DNA of 64,000 nucleotides from Echria macrotheca (GCA_030411725.1 MU839828.1:2046001-2110000); one strand, 5' to 3'; positions 32,401 to 43,003 are shown, counted from the stretch's first letter. A program made the numbers and translations. Notes: generated by a model from the sequence alone, not told the origin.

Positions 32401-35360
32401 TCAAGATGGGGACCAAGATCGCCAAGCTGCTCGATAATTTCCCCACACTTAGTATCGAGGCTGAGATTGCCCCCCTGAATCGGGAGGTTTTGAGGATTAA
32501 GCTGCACGTTATCCCAGATTTCCGCTGGAATGACCATATACACGGGACATCCGAGTCGTACTACATTTGGGTCGAGAACTCAGAGACATGCGAGATTTAT
32601 CACCACGAATTTTTCATCCTGAACCGACGGAAGCTCTACGATGACCACGAGCTCAATTTCACCATTCCGCTGGCCGACCCCCTACCAACGCAGATATATG
32701 TCAGGGCGGTATCAGACCGGTGGATTGGCGCCGAGACTGTAACGCCGGTATCATTTCAGCATCTTATCCGGCCGGACACGGAGAGCATCTACACAGACCT
32801 GTTGAATCTCCGGCCGCTCCCGATCACGGCGCTCAAGAATACGGCTCTTGAGGAGATATATGCCCAGCGTTTTCAGTACTTCAATTCGATGCAGACTCAA
32901 GTCTTCCACACGCTGTATCATAGGCCTGTCAACGTCTTGCTCGGTTCGCCAACCGGCAGCGGCAAGACGGTCGCCGCTGAGCTGGCCATGTGGTGGGCCT
33001 TCCGTGAGCGGCCGGGGTCCAAGGTTGTCTATATTGCCCCGATGAAGGCGCTGGTACGCGAGCGTGTTAAAGACTGGGGCACACGTCTCGCCAGGCCGTT
33101 GGGGATGAAAATCGTCGAGCTGACCGGCGACAACACCCCCGACACTAGGTCCATCCAGGATGCCGATATCATCATCACCACCCCAGAGAAGTGGGACGGT
33201 ATCTCGCGTAGCTGGCAGACCAGATCGTACGTGAAGAAGGTCAGTCTCGTGATTATCGATGAGATTCATCTGCTCGCTGGTGACCGTGGTCCGATTCTCG
33301 AGATCATTGTGTCCCGGATGAATTATATTGCATCGTCGACCAAGAACCCCGTCCGCCTCCTGGGTATGTCAACGGCATGCGCCAACGCAACTGATCTCGG
33401 CAACTGGCTTGGGGTCAAGGACGGCTTGTTCAACTTCCGCCATTCGGTCCGTCCTGTCCCGCTAGAGCTCTACATTGATGGGTTTCCCGAGGTCAGGGGC
33501 TTTTGCCCGCTTATGCAGTCAATGAACCGCCCTACATTCCTGGCTATCCTAAATCACAGCCCGGAGAAACCGGTCATCGTCTTTGTACCATCACGTCGAC
33601 AGACCCGTCTCACGGCAAAGGACCTGATCAATCTCTGTGGCATGGAGGACCACCCGAGGCGCTTCCTGCACATGGACGAGGACGACCTTCAGGTCCATCT
33701 GTCGATGGTCAAAGATGATGCCCTCAAGGAAGCTATTAGCTTCGGAATCGGTCTCCACCACGCTGGTCTGGTTGAGTCGGATCGACAGCTGTCCGAGGAG
33801 TTGTTTTTGAACAACAAGATTCAAATCCTGGTGGCCACCAGCACGCTGGCCTGGGGCGTAAACTTGCCAGCCCACCTCGTCGTCGTCAAGGGCACCCAGT
33901 TCTACGATGCGAAGATTGAAGCGTACAAGGATATGGATCTCACAGACGTGCTTCAGATGCTCGGACGAGCCGGGCGACCACAGTTCGACAACACGGGCGT
34001 AGCGCGCATCTTCACACAGGACTCGAAGAAGGATTTCTACAAGCACTTTTTGCATACGGGATTCCCCGTCGAGTCATCATTGCACACGGTCCTTGACAAC
34101 CATTTGTGCGCTGAGATCTGCGCCGAGACCATCATCACCAAGCAGGACGCACTGGACTATCTCACGTGGACCTTCTTCTTTCGGCGCCTCCACAAGAACC
34201 CGTCCTACTATGGTCTCGAAATATCGGCCGAGGAGCATAACACCACCGAGGCCCAACGGGCGGCCAACAACTTCATGATCGATATGGTGAATAACTCTCT
34301 AAACGAGCTGGCCGAGTCCAAGTGCGTCGAGGTTTTTCCCAACGGGGATGTCGATCCCACGCCGCTCGGCAAGATCATGAGTTACTACTACCTGTCGCAC
34401 AAGACGATCCGCCACCTTGTGCGCAAGGCCAAAGCTGGCGCTGAGTTTATCGATGCCCTGACGTGGATGTCGCGTGCGACCGAGTACGACGAGCTGCCGG
34501 TCCGGCACAACGAGGATCTCATCAATGCCGAGCTGTCGCGGGCACTCCCTTTTCCGGCCACTGCTTTTGGGCTTCCGATGTGGGATCCTCACGTCAAGGC
34601 TTTCCTGCTCTTGCAGGCGCACATGTCACGGGTGCCGCTGCCTATTACCGATTATGTAGGCGACCAGACGAGCGTGCTCGACCAGGCTGTACGTATCATC
34701 CAGGCCAGCATCGACGTTATGGCCGAGCTGGGTTTCCTGTCGAGCGCGCTGCAGTTTGTGTCGCTTCTGCAAAGCGTCAAAAGTGCCCGGTGGCCGACGG
34801 AGCCTCCCATGTCCATCCTGCCGGGTGTGGAAGTCAGCACCAAGGCGAAGAAAATGACGCTGCAGGAGATGAGCGCCCGATACAAGAATCCCCCACAACT
34901 GCAGAGGTTGGCGGCCGAACTGGGTGTGCCGTCTGGACGAGACATGGACAGATTCGTCCGAGCTGCGGCGACGGTTCCGAACGTCAAGGTGAATGTCACG
35001 GCAGTTACGGGCGAGCTTACGGTCTCGCTCCAGCGGCTCAACGCCTTGACGGAGCGGGAGGCGCGCATCTACGCACCGAAATTTCCCAAGCCGCAGACTG
35101 AAGGCTGGTTTGTCATTGTGGGGGATGTTAACCGCGACGAGCTACTGGCTATCAAGCGGGTTGGGTGGAAGGGCCGGGTCGAGGTTGGGGGTAGACCATC
35201 TGCGTCGGCCGCGATAAAGCTGCCGGCCGAGTATGGCGAGAATGGCGGGAAGGTAGACGTCGTTGTCGTCAGTGACGGGTATGTGGGGGTGGAATATCGG
35301 GTCCTAGGGGTCGAAGTTCCCGCGAAGCCAGTTGTGGATGGAGATGCTAAGAAGGGGTGA
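29457..35360 (+). CDS. SLH1: Tandem Ski2-like RNA helicase Slh1 (ASCC3 homologue)
   Basis: ATP-dependent helicase of the ribosome quality-control trigger complex, which splits collided ribosomes. Single uninterrupted frame of 1,967 aa, essentially the yeast Slh1 length. There are two helicase cassettes. The first has Walker A APTGAGKT (299-306), DEVH (421-424) and SATLPN. The second has SPTGSGKT (1164-1171), DEIH (1268-1271) and the divergent motif III STACAN usual for second cassettes. Each is followed by winged-helix and Sec63 regions. The acidic N-terminus (WDDDDDDDYP) resembles the family. I prefer the ATG giving MTDAPATLAEW; an in-frame ATG at 29418 would add 13 residues. Length and N-terminus argue against the paralogue Brr2. 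Confidence 0.93.
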   Translation: MTDAPATLAEWRAQMAAMRAAIASLPPIENPISEETVPEWDDDDDDDYPSEPRDGPRDVWDFISDDDLDEIDFGSSSSVGDVDGGAPDDGFGLAWLVRQCEAIAGRQSGLDADALQAKILGVLSGPGSEDEVQSGLIDLVGYDDLDFVISLLSHRREIVAAEGREVGPGVRLLSKAQRDEQLRRRDREHKAAPLAPAYAKAEEYPHVYRAFAAGNTLSHSGAKYALPAGSQRKSFEKYEEYEIPAGKTGTLGTGQRLVRIADMDGLCRNTFKGYQTLNRMQSLVYPVAYNTSENMLICAPTGAGKTDAAMLTMLHTVAQYLTPNPLEDHQATQFAVRSDEFKIVYVAPMKALAAEITEKMGRRLAWLGIRCREFTGDMHLTKSEIVQTQIIVTTPEKWDVVTRKGTGDTELVQKVRLLIIDEVHMLHDERGAVLESLVARTQRQVESTQSLIRIVGLSATLPNYVDVADFLGVNKMAGMFYFDASFRPVPLEQHFIGVKGKAGSKQSRANLDEVAFEKVRSMLELDHQVMVFVHSRKDTQLTAKMLYEKAVDQACVDLFDPTYHEKYEAAMVDVKKCKAREIRELVPKGIGIHHAGMARSDRNLMERLFAQGVLKVLCCTATLAWGVNLPAAAVVIKGTQLYSAQEGKFVDLGILDVLQIFGRAGRPQFEDVGIGMICTTEDKLSHYLGAVTEQMPIESRFSTKLVDNLNAEIALGTVTSINEAVKWISYSYLFVRMKRNPMAYGIEWSEYDNDRMLIHRRRKLAIEAARTLQRSQMIIFNETTEELRSKDIGRIASQYYIQQTSIEIFNTMMSAQSTEEQIFQMIAMSGEFDNIQSRNNEAGELTKMREPDRKIVRYKVKGGIDTPQAKTNILLQAYISRVQPEDFALTNDLNYIAQQAGRICRALFMIALNRRWGFQCLALLNIAKAIERRLWPEFQHELHQFDRDLKKDILDKLDYNGYEVAALRDMEPAEIGNLVNNFKMGTKIAKLLDNFPTLSIEAEIAPLNREVLRIKLHVIPDFRWNDHIHGTSESYYIWVENSETCEIYHHEFFILNRRKLYDDHELNFTIPLADPLPTQIYVRAVSDRWIGAETVTPVSFQHLIRPDTESIYTDLLNLRPLPITALKNTALEEIYAQRFQYFNSMQTQVFHTLYHRPVNVLLGSPTGSGKTVAAELAMWWAFRERPGSKVVYIAPMKALVRERVKDWGTRLARPLGMKIVELTGDNTPDTRSIQDADIIITTPEKWDGISRSWQTRSYVKKVSLVIIDEIHLLAGDRGPILEIIVSRMNYIASSTKNPVRLLGMSTACANATDLGNWLGVKDGLFNFRHSVRPVPLELYIDGFPEVRGFCPLMQSMNRPTFLAILNHSPEKPVIVFVPSRRQTRLTAKDLINLCGMEDHPRRFLHMDEDDLQVHLSMVKDDALKEAISFGIGLHHAGLVESDRQLSEELFLNNKIQILVATSTLAWGVNLPAHLVVVKGTQFYDAKIEAYKDMDLTDVLQMLGRAGRPQFDNTGVARIFTQDSKKDFYKHFLHTGFPVESSLHTVLDNHLCAEICAETIITKQDALDYLTWTFFFRRLHKNPSYYGLEISAEEHNTTEAQRAANNFMIDMVNNSLNELAESKCVEVFPNGDVDPTPLGKIMSYYYLSHKTIRHLVRKAKAGAEFIDALTWMSRATEYDELPVRHNEDLINAELSRALPFPATAFGLPMWDPHVKAFLLLQAHMSRVPLPITDYVGDQTSVLDQAVRIIQASIDVMAELGFLSSALQFVSLLQSVKSARWPTEPPMSILPGVEVSTKAKKMTLQEMSARYKNPPQLQRLAAELGVPSGRDMDRFVRAAATVPNVKVNVTAVTGELTVSLQRLNALTEREARIYAPKFPKPQTEGWFVIVGDVNRDELLAIKRVGWKGRVEVGGRPSASAAIKLPAEYGENGGKVDVVVVSDGYVGVEYRVLGVEVPAKPVVDGDAKKG

Positions 35361-35846
35361 TCTGTTGGAGTACGAGTAAGAACATGGGCCCGTATTGAAC
35401 CGGTGGGAATCCACGAACAGAGGGAGATCCGGGAAATGCAGAAATATACCGAGTAGATCAGGAAAGTGGATACAGCCCTGCTGTCGAGTTCCTTGACAAC
35501 CCTTTCTGTGCACGATCATATCCCCGGAGAGATAGGAGTATCGTGGGCAGCTACACCCGCAGATACAGTAGAATGGGATCATATTGACAAGTCCCGGCAA
35601 GAAGAAATGGACGGAAAGAAAGATAAATAGCCTCCGTCGTGCCACATCATCAACGACATGTTGACCATGTACAGCCAAAAAAGGGGGGGCAGCTGGACGG
35701 GAAGTCCTAATCTGCTCCTCTCACCCCAACTCCCAGCACTTAAAACCAAATCAAGAAACGAACACCACACACAAACATAAATAAAACAAGGATTCCAGAG
35801 GGAATGAAAAAAGAAAGTAAAGAAGAAAGCATTAAAAAAAAGAAAG
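35361..35846. other. SLH1 3' flank
   Basis: No gene seen between the SLH1 stop and the tRNA. A-rich just before the tRNA 3' end, which on the minus strand is a T-run suited to RNA polymerase III termination. Confidence 0.45.
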
Positions 35847-35919
35847 CGACCACGATGCGAGTCGAACGCACAATCTCCAGAGCCGAAATCTGGCGCCTTA
35901 GCCATTAGGCCACGCGGCC
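35847..35919 (-). tRNA. tRNA-Arg (anticodon UCG)
   Basis: Folds as a complete 73-nt cloverleaf on the minus strand. The acceptor stem GGCCGCG pairs with CGTGGTC. The D stem is GCCT/AGGC, the anticodon stem CCAGA/TCTGG with loop TTTCGGC (anticodon UCG, decoding CGA), and the T arm GTGCG/CGCAT with loop TTCGACT. There is no intron. Downstream on the minus strand is a T-rich stretch, a likely polymerase III terminator. An open frame overlapping this locus is an artefact. Confidence 0.95.
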
Positions 35920-36284
35920 TTGTTATTTGATATAGAGCAGGGGTGTTATTCAGCACTATGGATGTGATCTCTAATGCGTGTTGATTTGCACATCATCGCC
36001 TATGGTATCCCGTTGATGGCGAGAGGGAGGTGGGGGATTGGGAATTTATGAGTGAATTATTTGTTTGATGGGTCATGCAGGTTTTGTCATATGCGAAGGG
36101 TTTGTGTCACGATGAGTCTGCTGTGGTGATTTGGCGGGTGTGTGTTTGCTCAAGCCTGAGGAGTCTCGCTGTAATATTCTAACTGCGATGAATCAACTCT
36201 TTTTTTATGTCATTGGAATTCCACTCATCAGTTGCCCCGGGGGTATCATACGCTCTATAAAAAACTCATAAAAAGAACACAGAA
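35920..36284. other. Intergenic, tRNA/G-patch gene
   Basis: Short spacer with no feature recognised. Confidence 0.4.
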
Positions 36285-37010
36285 TCAACCATCCACCCCC
36301 GGCCCGAGATATTTCTCCAGATCCGGCGCGCCCGAAAGCATCCTCCGCAGCCTCTCTGCCTTTTTTTTCTCCTCGGCAGCCATCTTCCTCACCTTGCCCG
36401 CATCCAGCAATTTCCCCTCGTTTTTCCTCTTCTCCTCCGTCCCGGGAGAGGTAGTACGGGGAACAACCATGCCCACGCCGAGGTTATCCCGTTTGACCTT
36501 GGACTTGACCGGGTACTGGATTCCCTGTCCCTCGTTTCCCAGCCCGCGCCGTGCATCCGGATCCCAGCCGTACGAGGATAGATATGCCAAACCCATCCGG
36601 GACCGATCGAGCGCTGACGGGGGGTGTGAGTGCGGCAGACAGAGCTGGTGGGCGAGCGAGTGCTCGTGTAATTTGGAGGTGCTCTCGTCCGGGACCAGAG
36701 AGGTAAGAGGTAGCTTGCAGATCTCGCACAGCTGATCTGCTTCCACGGCGGCGGGTTGTGTTTGTTTTTCTAATGGTGGCTTTGGTGCTGTTGGTTTGGG
36801 AGAGGAATCTCGTGCGTCTCGTGGTAGGACCATGCTGAGATATATGTCGGCTACATCTTGGGCTGGGTTTTTGGATGAGTCGGTTGATGAAGATGGGTTG
36901 TCGCCTGAAGCGGGTACAAAGGCCACTTTCCTCTTGAACAGCCCGCTGCCAAAGGGGCGCAGATTCTGGAGGGGGGTTGAGTCGTAGTCGTCTTCTCCCT
37001 CTGATGCCAT
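36285..37010 (-). CDS. G-patch domain protein (GPANK1-like, fungal)
   Basis: Likely nucleic-acid-associated protein; G-patches often activate DEAH helicases. Intron-less, 241 aa. The middle has a zinc-finger-like segment, LCEICKLPL followed by HEHSLAHQLCLPHSHPP. The G-patch follows: SRMGLAYLSSYGWDPDARRGLGNEGQGIQYPVK, with its Gly-rich spacing. A Lys/Arg/Glu-rich helix sits at the C-terminus. This order matches the GPANK1 group without ankyrin repeats. The start chosen is MASEGEDD; the frame is open further upstream to 37169, but that part looks like a 5' leader. Divergent from the SDR gene with 270 bp between starts. Confidence 0.85.
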   Translation of the reverse strand: MASEGEDDYDSTPLQNLRPFGSGLFKRKVAFVPASGDNPSSSTDSSKNPAQDVADIYLSMVLPRDARDSSPKPTAPKPPLEKQTQPAAVEADQLCEICKLPLTSLVPDESTSKLHEHSLAHQLCLPHSHPPSALDRSRMGLAYLSSYGWDPDARRGLGNEGQGIQYPVKSKVKRDNLGVGMVVPRTTSPGTEEKRKNEGKLLDAGKVRKMAAEEKKKAERLRRMLSGAPDLEKYLGPGVDG

Positions 37011-37280
37011 TTTCCCTCTTCTTTTCGTTTCTCCCCCAAAGTGGTAATGTGAGAAAGGTTGTGAAGTTGAAAGTGACTGAGATGGCAAGAGAGATCTGAT
37101 ATCTAATCGGTGGCGCACAACCCCTGCTAGCACCACCCAACTAAAGTTGCCGGCCGCGACAGGGGCCAAAGACTACGTAACAGCTTGTTAGCTCCCACGG
37201 CAAAAAATCCAGCCCGGACTTCCGGCTTGTCAACTCGCCCAATTCACAGTCGTCAGTGGGCATAGTATACCGATAGCACA

Positions 37281-38573
37281 ATGCCCCTCAAACTTCTGAG
37301 CAGCTTGGTCATGAGCGGGCTACCGCCATGGTTCCCCGAGCCGATGCGAATCGTCAAGGTCGGCAGCACCATCGGCGCACTGGCCCTGACCAAGTGGTAC
37401 GCCTCGGGCTCAACCTGCCGCGCCGACCGGGACATGCACGGTCGCGTCGTCATCATCACCGGCGGCACCACGGGCATCGGGGCCATTACGGCCTATGAGC
37501 TCGCCAACCGTGGCGCCCAGATCGTGCTGCTGACGCGCCAGCCCCCGACCGACCCCTTCCTAGCTGAATTCGTCGACGACCTGCGCGACCGCACCAACAA
37601 CCAGCTCATCTACGCCGAACAGGTAGACCTGGCCTCGTTGCACAGCATCCGTCAGTTTGCCACGCGCTGGGTTGACAATGTCCCGCCCCGCCGCCTCGAC
37701 ATGATCATCCTCTGCGCTGCCACGCTGACACCACCGGGTGGCCGCCGGTCCAAAACGCCTGAGGCCGGCATCGAAACGACTTGGATGGTCAACTTCCTTG
37801 CCAATTTTCACCTGCTCGGCATACTCAGCCCCGCCATTCGCGCCCAGCCCTTCGACCGAGACGTGCGCATTATCATCCCGACCTGCTCGACCTACATCGC
37901 GTCACCACCGCTCGATGCCCCTTTCGAGGACAAGAACTGGTCGCCGGGGGCGGCGTACGCCCGCAGCAAGCTCGCCCTCATGGTATTCGCGCAGGCCTAC
38001 CAGAAGCACCTCGATGCCTACAAGCGGCCCGATCAGCTGCCCATGAACGCGCGGGTTTTCCTCGCAGACCCAGGCTATACGCGCACGGCGGGAATGATGC
38101 GGTGGCTTACCCGGGGTTCATTGTTTGGACTGCTTCTCTACATGCTGGTGTACCCGCTGGTCTGGTTACTCCTCAAAAGCCCGCTTATGGGGGCGCAGAC
38201 GATCCTCTATGCGGCGCTGGAAGGGAGTCTCGTACGAGAGCCGGGCGGCAAGCTGTTCAAGGAGTGCATGGAGGTGGATTACGCGCGGAAAGACATCAAG
38301 GACGAAGAGGTGGCCAAGAAGCTCTGGGAGGCGAGCGACAAGCTGATTGAGAAGGCAGAGAAGGAAGCAGCAGTCAAGAGAGCCAAACAAAAGCAGGAGG
38401 AAGAGAAGAAGAAGGAAGAGGAAAAGCAGGCCAAGCAGGTCGAAGAGATCGAGTCGTTGGTTGACGCTATCTCGAAGGGGAAAAAGAAGGAGGCGGAAAA
38501 GGCCAAGGCTAAGGCTAATACGGCGAACAAGACAAAGAAGGGAAAGACTGGGAAAGCGGCGGGATCCAGCTGA
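37281..38573 (+). CDS. Short-chain dehydrogenase/reductase, membrane-associated, Lys-rich tail
   Basis: NAD(P)-dependent oxidoreductase; substrate unknown. Single exon, 430 aa. The Rossmann glycine motif is TGGTTGIG (60-67) and the catalytic pair Y226-x3-K230 lies in YARSK. Hydrophobic stretches near the N-terminus and at LFGLLLYMLVYPLVWLLL suggest membrane anchoring. Residues after about 350 form a highly charged Lys/Glu helix ending in a Lys-rich tail. Overall architecture resembles yeast YNL181W (Pbr1) and retinol-dehydrogenase-like SDRs; the Pbr1 link is only a suggestion. Confidence 0.88.
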   Translation: MPLKLLSSLVMSGLPPWFPEPMRIVKVGSTIGALALTKWYASGSTCRADRDMHGRVVIITGGTTGIGAITAYELANRGAQIVLLTRQPPTDPFLAEFVDDLRDRTNNQLIYAEQVDLASLHSIRQFATRWVDNVPPRRLDMIILCAATLTPPGGRRSKTPEAGIETTWMVNFLANFHLLGILSPAIRAQPFDRDVRIIIPTCSTYIASPPLDAPFEDKNWSPGAAYARSKLALMVFAQAYQKHLDAYKRPDQLPMNARVFLADPGYTRTAGMMRWLTRGSLFGLLLYMLVYPLVWLLLKSPLMGAQTILYAALEGSLVREPGGKLFKECMEVDYARKDIKDEEVAKKLWEASDKLIEKAEKEAAVKRAKQKQEEEKKKEEEKQAKQVEEIESLVDAISKGKKKEAEKAKAKANTANKTKKGKTGKAAGSS

Positions 38574-39481
38574 ACGACTGAACCGGAGCGGGACCGGAAT
38601 ACGTCCTGATGGATGGCGGTAGAGTAGAACCGGGGCGGCGTACCCGGGCCGGTGCTAATTTAAGCGGGGCGGGTCTGGCTCGGGACTTCCACGTGCAAAC
38701 CGAATGGAACGGCAATGACGACAAGCACCGAAAGATGCATCCCCGCGACATCGCAACGCCAGAATCCACCATTACACGCCGCAACCGTATTTTCATCAAT
38801 CAAATCCGGCAATAAGTTCCTAGAATATAATCGGCCTCATTGACGTTACCCCGACTCAGCATCACCCCCTCGCGTCGGGGTTCGGCAAACGCAAGATGAC
38901 GACCATCCAACCACCAACCGTTCCGGCATTGCCCACCTATCGAGACATGTCCCAACCAACCTGGAAGAGGATATCTCCCAACGCATCACATTGCCATCCC
39001 GTCTTCTTTACCGACAAGCTGCGCAGACAACCGCCATCTCTCGGCGCGACAGCTCCCCAGCAGATGACGCCAGTGGCTCACGGCTATGTCTATCAGGATG
39101 CGCGTCGGACAGGCGCCGGCGGTGCAGGGCCGAGGTTGTGAGCCGACATTGATATGTATCTAGCGGGCGGCGATGGGTTACATACTGGCAGCGACATCAT
39201 TCAGGAGACTCATGGCTAGTAGACGACATTCGACATGTACTATACAAAGAGGACATAGCGATAGAAGGATCCTAACGGAACCCAAAATCTGGGTATCGAT
39301 AATGCAACAAATGAAAACATGGTGTGCCCCACCACCCTGTTCTTTTCCTCCCATTTTACAGCGTGTCCCCGGGAATTCCAACGGTGTAGACGCAACGCCA
39401 AAGCCACATAATACAAGGATCCAAGACAACAGAAATGCCCGTGACTTCTAACTGATACAGTTTCCATGCCAAATGATCCCC
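38574..39481. other. Convergent intergenic, SDR/NYV1
   Basis: 3' flanks of two converging genes. Short open frames look incidental. Confidence 0.45.
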
Positions 39482-40262
39482 CTAGCCCAGATTATTCTTG
39501 ATAGAGATAACTATCGTGAGAATAATCAGCACGCCAACCAAACCCAGCAAGCTCATGAGCTTGACATTCTTCCACCACATACGCCGCTTCAGCCCGCGAC
39601 TGCGTACACGGAACTCACGCGCGCTGCCACCCAGACGGTCCGTCTTGTCGACGAGCAAATCGATGCGCTCGCCGCGCTCGAGCAGACCCTCGATATTTCG
39701 CGTCATAATCTTGTTCACATCCTCGATGTTTTGCCGGACGTTCGTCAGCGCGTCGTCGCGGCCCTGACCCGTCGTGCCAAACTCGACCATCAGCGTCCGC
39801 AACTCCGAGTTGAAGGCCGCTGCGCCGTAGTCGGGCATGTCGCTGAAGTCGACGGTTGCCGGGTTGTAGCGTGCCAGGAACCGAGTGCGCACCTCGACGA
39901 GGAAGCCGAAGGGGATGCGTCGGCCTAGCGCGCTGTCGGCTACCACGAGGAACACCAGGCCGCCGGCCGACGGGTTCGACGGATCATGCTCGGACGGGGC
40001 CTCGGAGATGTAGTGGATGTGGTGGCTCCCGTGAGTGTACGTCAGCTTCTGCGGCGTGTCGTGCGAGATCTTGGGCAGGATGAGCGAGGCGAGCGAGGAC
40101 GTTTGCGACGAGGCCGAGGTTGTGCATTCTGAGAGGATGGTAGTGTTGTGGGCTATGCAGGCACTGGACACGGAGAGTTAGATATATTTCGATGCTTGGT
40201 TGGTGGGGGAAGGTGGTGAAGTACTAGAGGAGGGGGGTGGCTGGCGTTGACGAGGACGCCAT
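39482..40262 (-). CDS. NYV1: Vacuolar R-SNARE, VAMP7/Nyv1-type longin
   Basis: Tail-anchored SNARE for vacuole or late-endosome fusion. Exons in transcription order: 40262-40225 and 40163-39482, giving 239 aa. The start MASSSTPATPLLYACIAHN appears only when the 38-nt first exon is spliced on. An N-terminal longin domain is followed by a synaptobrevin helix (ALTNVRQNIEDVNKIMTRN, then LLERGERIDLLVDKTD with the zero-layer Arg) and a single C-terminal anchor (MSLLGLVGVLIILTIVISI). Divergent from SUV3, about 380 bp apart. Confidence 0.93.
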
Positions 40263-40645
40263 CTTGGCGATTTAATGTTTCAAACTCAGGAGGTTAAAGG
40301 TGAAGGTTATCGGAGAATTGATATCGTTCAATTCTGATGTCGGATAGGACGCAGAGGGTAGGGGAGATCGTCGGTCGTCGTCAGGAAGTTGTGTGGTTGT
40401 CAGTGTCCAAGAAGCTGCGAAATGACGAACCACTCCGACCCGCAAAGGTTGGCCTGGCCAGCCGGTGGGGCGGTGCCAAGCCACCCCCAGCCCGTTGCAT
40501 CGGATTGGCGGAGACCATCCCTGAATCGATAAGAAAAAAACCAAGGTCGCCGTCAACTGGCAACTGTTGAGTCTGCCGGCCACGGAGAAGAACTGCACGC
40601 TCGCCAGCCAAGTCAACACGCGCGTCGGTGGCAGCATGAACGGCC

Positions 40646-43003
40646 ATGACTACGCTCCTTCGGATTGCCCGGCGGTCCGAGTATCCCAACGCGATCCGTA
40701 TAGGAGCCCTCGCTTCCCGCGCGCATGTCGACGTGAGCCAGTCCCGACGGCAATCGACCGGCGCAGCGAAATCGACCGACCAGAGGCGACTCCGTCACCA
40801 TGCCCCCAAGCGCCATGTAGGCTTGTCGATCCAGTTCGCGGCGCAAAACTAACAGGTTCAGGACGCACAGCCACTGCCAGCCGAGATCGAAAAGCCGGCG
40901 GCGCGGATCCCCAGCCGCAGACCGAACATCGATCGAGACCAAGACCGACTCGATGCCTTTGGCGGCCTGATCCTCAACAGGTTCAGTCATCTCGAGCGGG
41001 ACCTGCTACAGTACGAGACCAAGTCCTCCCATGCTGGCGCCGACCAGCTTAAAGGCGAGACTGCCCAGTTCCGCGAGAAGCTTATCGATGCCCTCACACT
41101 TGCCAAGCGGAGGAACCTCGTCTCGCTCCAGCAAAACCCCCTCTTCTTCAACCTGCGCAATGCGTTCATCAAGCAAGAGATCAAGGGTCTCGTCAAGGAG
41201 CTCAAGTACTCGTTCGAGAGTTTTATCCTGCAGAAGCGTCTGCCCAAGGCCATGACTGCAAAACACATGGAGCTGGCCGACATGCGCTTCCCGTACGAGT
41301 GGTACCCAGCCACCCGGATGATGCAGCGGACGATCCATCTGCACGTCGGCCCTACCAACTCGGGGAAGACGTACAACGCCCTGAAGGCCTTGGAGGAGGC
41401 CAAGACAGGAATCTACGCCGGTCCGCTGCGCCTGCTGGCACACGAAATCTACTCGCGTATCGTGGCCAAGGGGAAGCCGTGTGCGCTGGTGACGGGCGAG
41501 GAGCGGAGGTACCCCGAGGATGTCAGCCAGTACTTCCAGAGCTGTACGGTCGAGATGACACCGCTGAATACGCGGGTCGATGTCGCTGTCATCGACGAGA
41601 TCCAGATGATTGCCGACCCGGATCGCGGCTGGGCCTGGACCAAGGCCCTCCTGGGCGTCCAGGCCAAGGAGGTGCATCTCTGTGGCGAGGAGAGAACCGT
41701 ACCCGTGATCCAGGAGCTCTGCGCACGAATTGGCGACAAGGTCGTCGTACACCAGTACGAGCGCCTCAACCCCCTGAAGTTGATGAACAAGAGTCTGGGG
41801 TCGACGTTTGCCAATTTAGAAAAGGGTGACTGTGTCGTTTCGTTTTCTAGGGTTGGCTTGCACAAGCTCAAGGCGACGATTGAGCGCGAGACGGGGCGAA
41901 GATGCGCCATCGTATATGGGTCGCTCCCACCCGAGACTCGCGTCCAACAGGCGGCTCTCTTCAACGACCCAGACAATGACTACGATTTTCTCGTTGCCAG
42001 CGATGCTATCGGGATGGGCCTAAACCTGGAGATCCGCCGCGTGGTCTTCGAGGCGGCCGGAAAATATGATGGTATCGGTCACCGGCTCCTGAAGGTCCCC
42101 GAGGTCAAGCAAATAGGCGGTCGTGCTGGGCGCTACAAGACGGCCAAGCAGGCAAACGACGAGGCTGTGGGGGTTTCGGCAGTGCGGAAGCCAACGCCAG
42201 GCTACGTCACGGCGCTCGACGAGGAAGACCTTCCCATCATCCACCAGAGCTTCAGGCAAGATGCCGAGCTGATCCAGGCCGCCGGGATTCAACCGCCAGA
42301 TTTTATCATCGAGAAGTTCAGCTCGCACTTCCACCCCGCCACGCCTTTCTCCTTCGTCTTGGCCCGGTTACGCGAGCTGTGCCGGCTATCCGACCGTTTC
42401 TTCCTCTGCGACTTCCGAGAGATGATTGAGGTTGCCGAGCACCTGCATGGATTCGACCTCAGCATACGCGACCGCCTCAATTTTATGGCGTGCCCTGTAC
42501 AGACAAACATTCCAGAACTGCTCCAGTTCCTCAAGGAGCTGGCCGACTGTGTGGCCAACAACAAATCGGGCCATCTGCTTGATTTCAAGACGCTCAACCT
42601 CGAGATTCTCGGCACCAACCCCAAGGCGACAAGCATGAGTGAGCACGAGTATCTGATGCAGCTCGAGACGGTACACAAGGGGCTGACCATGTACCTGTGG
42701 CTGAGCTACCGGTACGAGGGCATCTTCCAGAGCCAGCAGCTCGCTTTTCACGTCACAGACCTGATCGAGGAAAAGATTCGGGCGCATCTGGAGACTCTCG
42801 ACTTTACCGACGCGGCCTTACGGCACATGCGACAGAGGCGGCGCCAGTGGATCCTGGAGAGCGAAGCGCAGACCAAGAAGCGAGAGGGAGGCGACGATGT
42901 GACGGCCGAGGACTATGCCCCAACGGTAGAGAGTGGTGAGGTGGGCGTCACAGATCTAGTGAGGGAAGACGGTGCATCTATTCCGGCGACGGCGAGTGTC
43001 TGA
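40646..43003 (+). CDS. SUV3: Mitochondrial ATP-dependent RNA helicase Suv3
   Basis: Helicase of the mitochondrial RNA degradosome (mtEXO with Dss1). Exons 40646-40816 and 40871-43003 give 767 aa. The first exon is Arg/Ser-rich with few acidic residues, a good mitochondrial presequence. The core has GPTNSGKT (Walker A from residue 217), DEIQ (299-302, the Suv3-specific form of motif II), SFSRVGLHKLK, GMGLNLEIRRV and QIGGRAGRY. The intron is 54 nt, a multiple of three, with the CTAAC branch site supplying the only in-frame stop. Other acceptors (40855, 40861) would keep frame and add 5 or 3 residues. Confidence 0.93.

Noticed and set aside
35579..35956. 125-codon minus-strand frame
   Set aside because: Runs through the tRNA-Arg gene; its N-terminal part is tRNA sequence in translation.
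37011..37169. N-terminal extension of the G-patch protein
   Set aside because: The extra residues look like a translated 5' leader; the conserved start is MASEGEDD.
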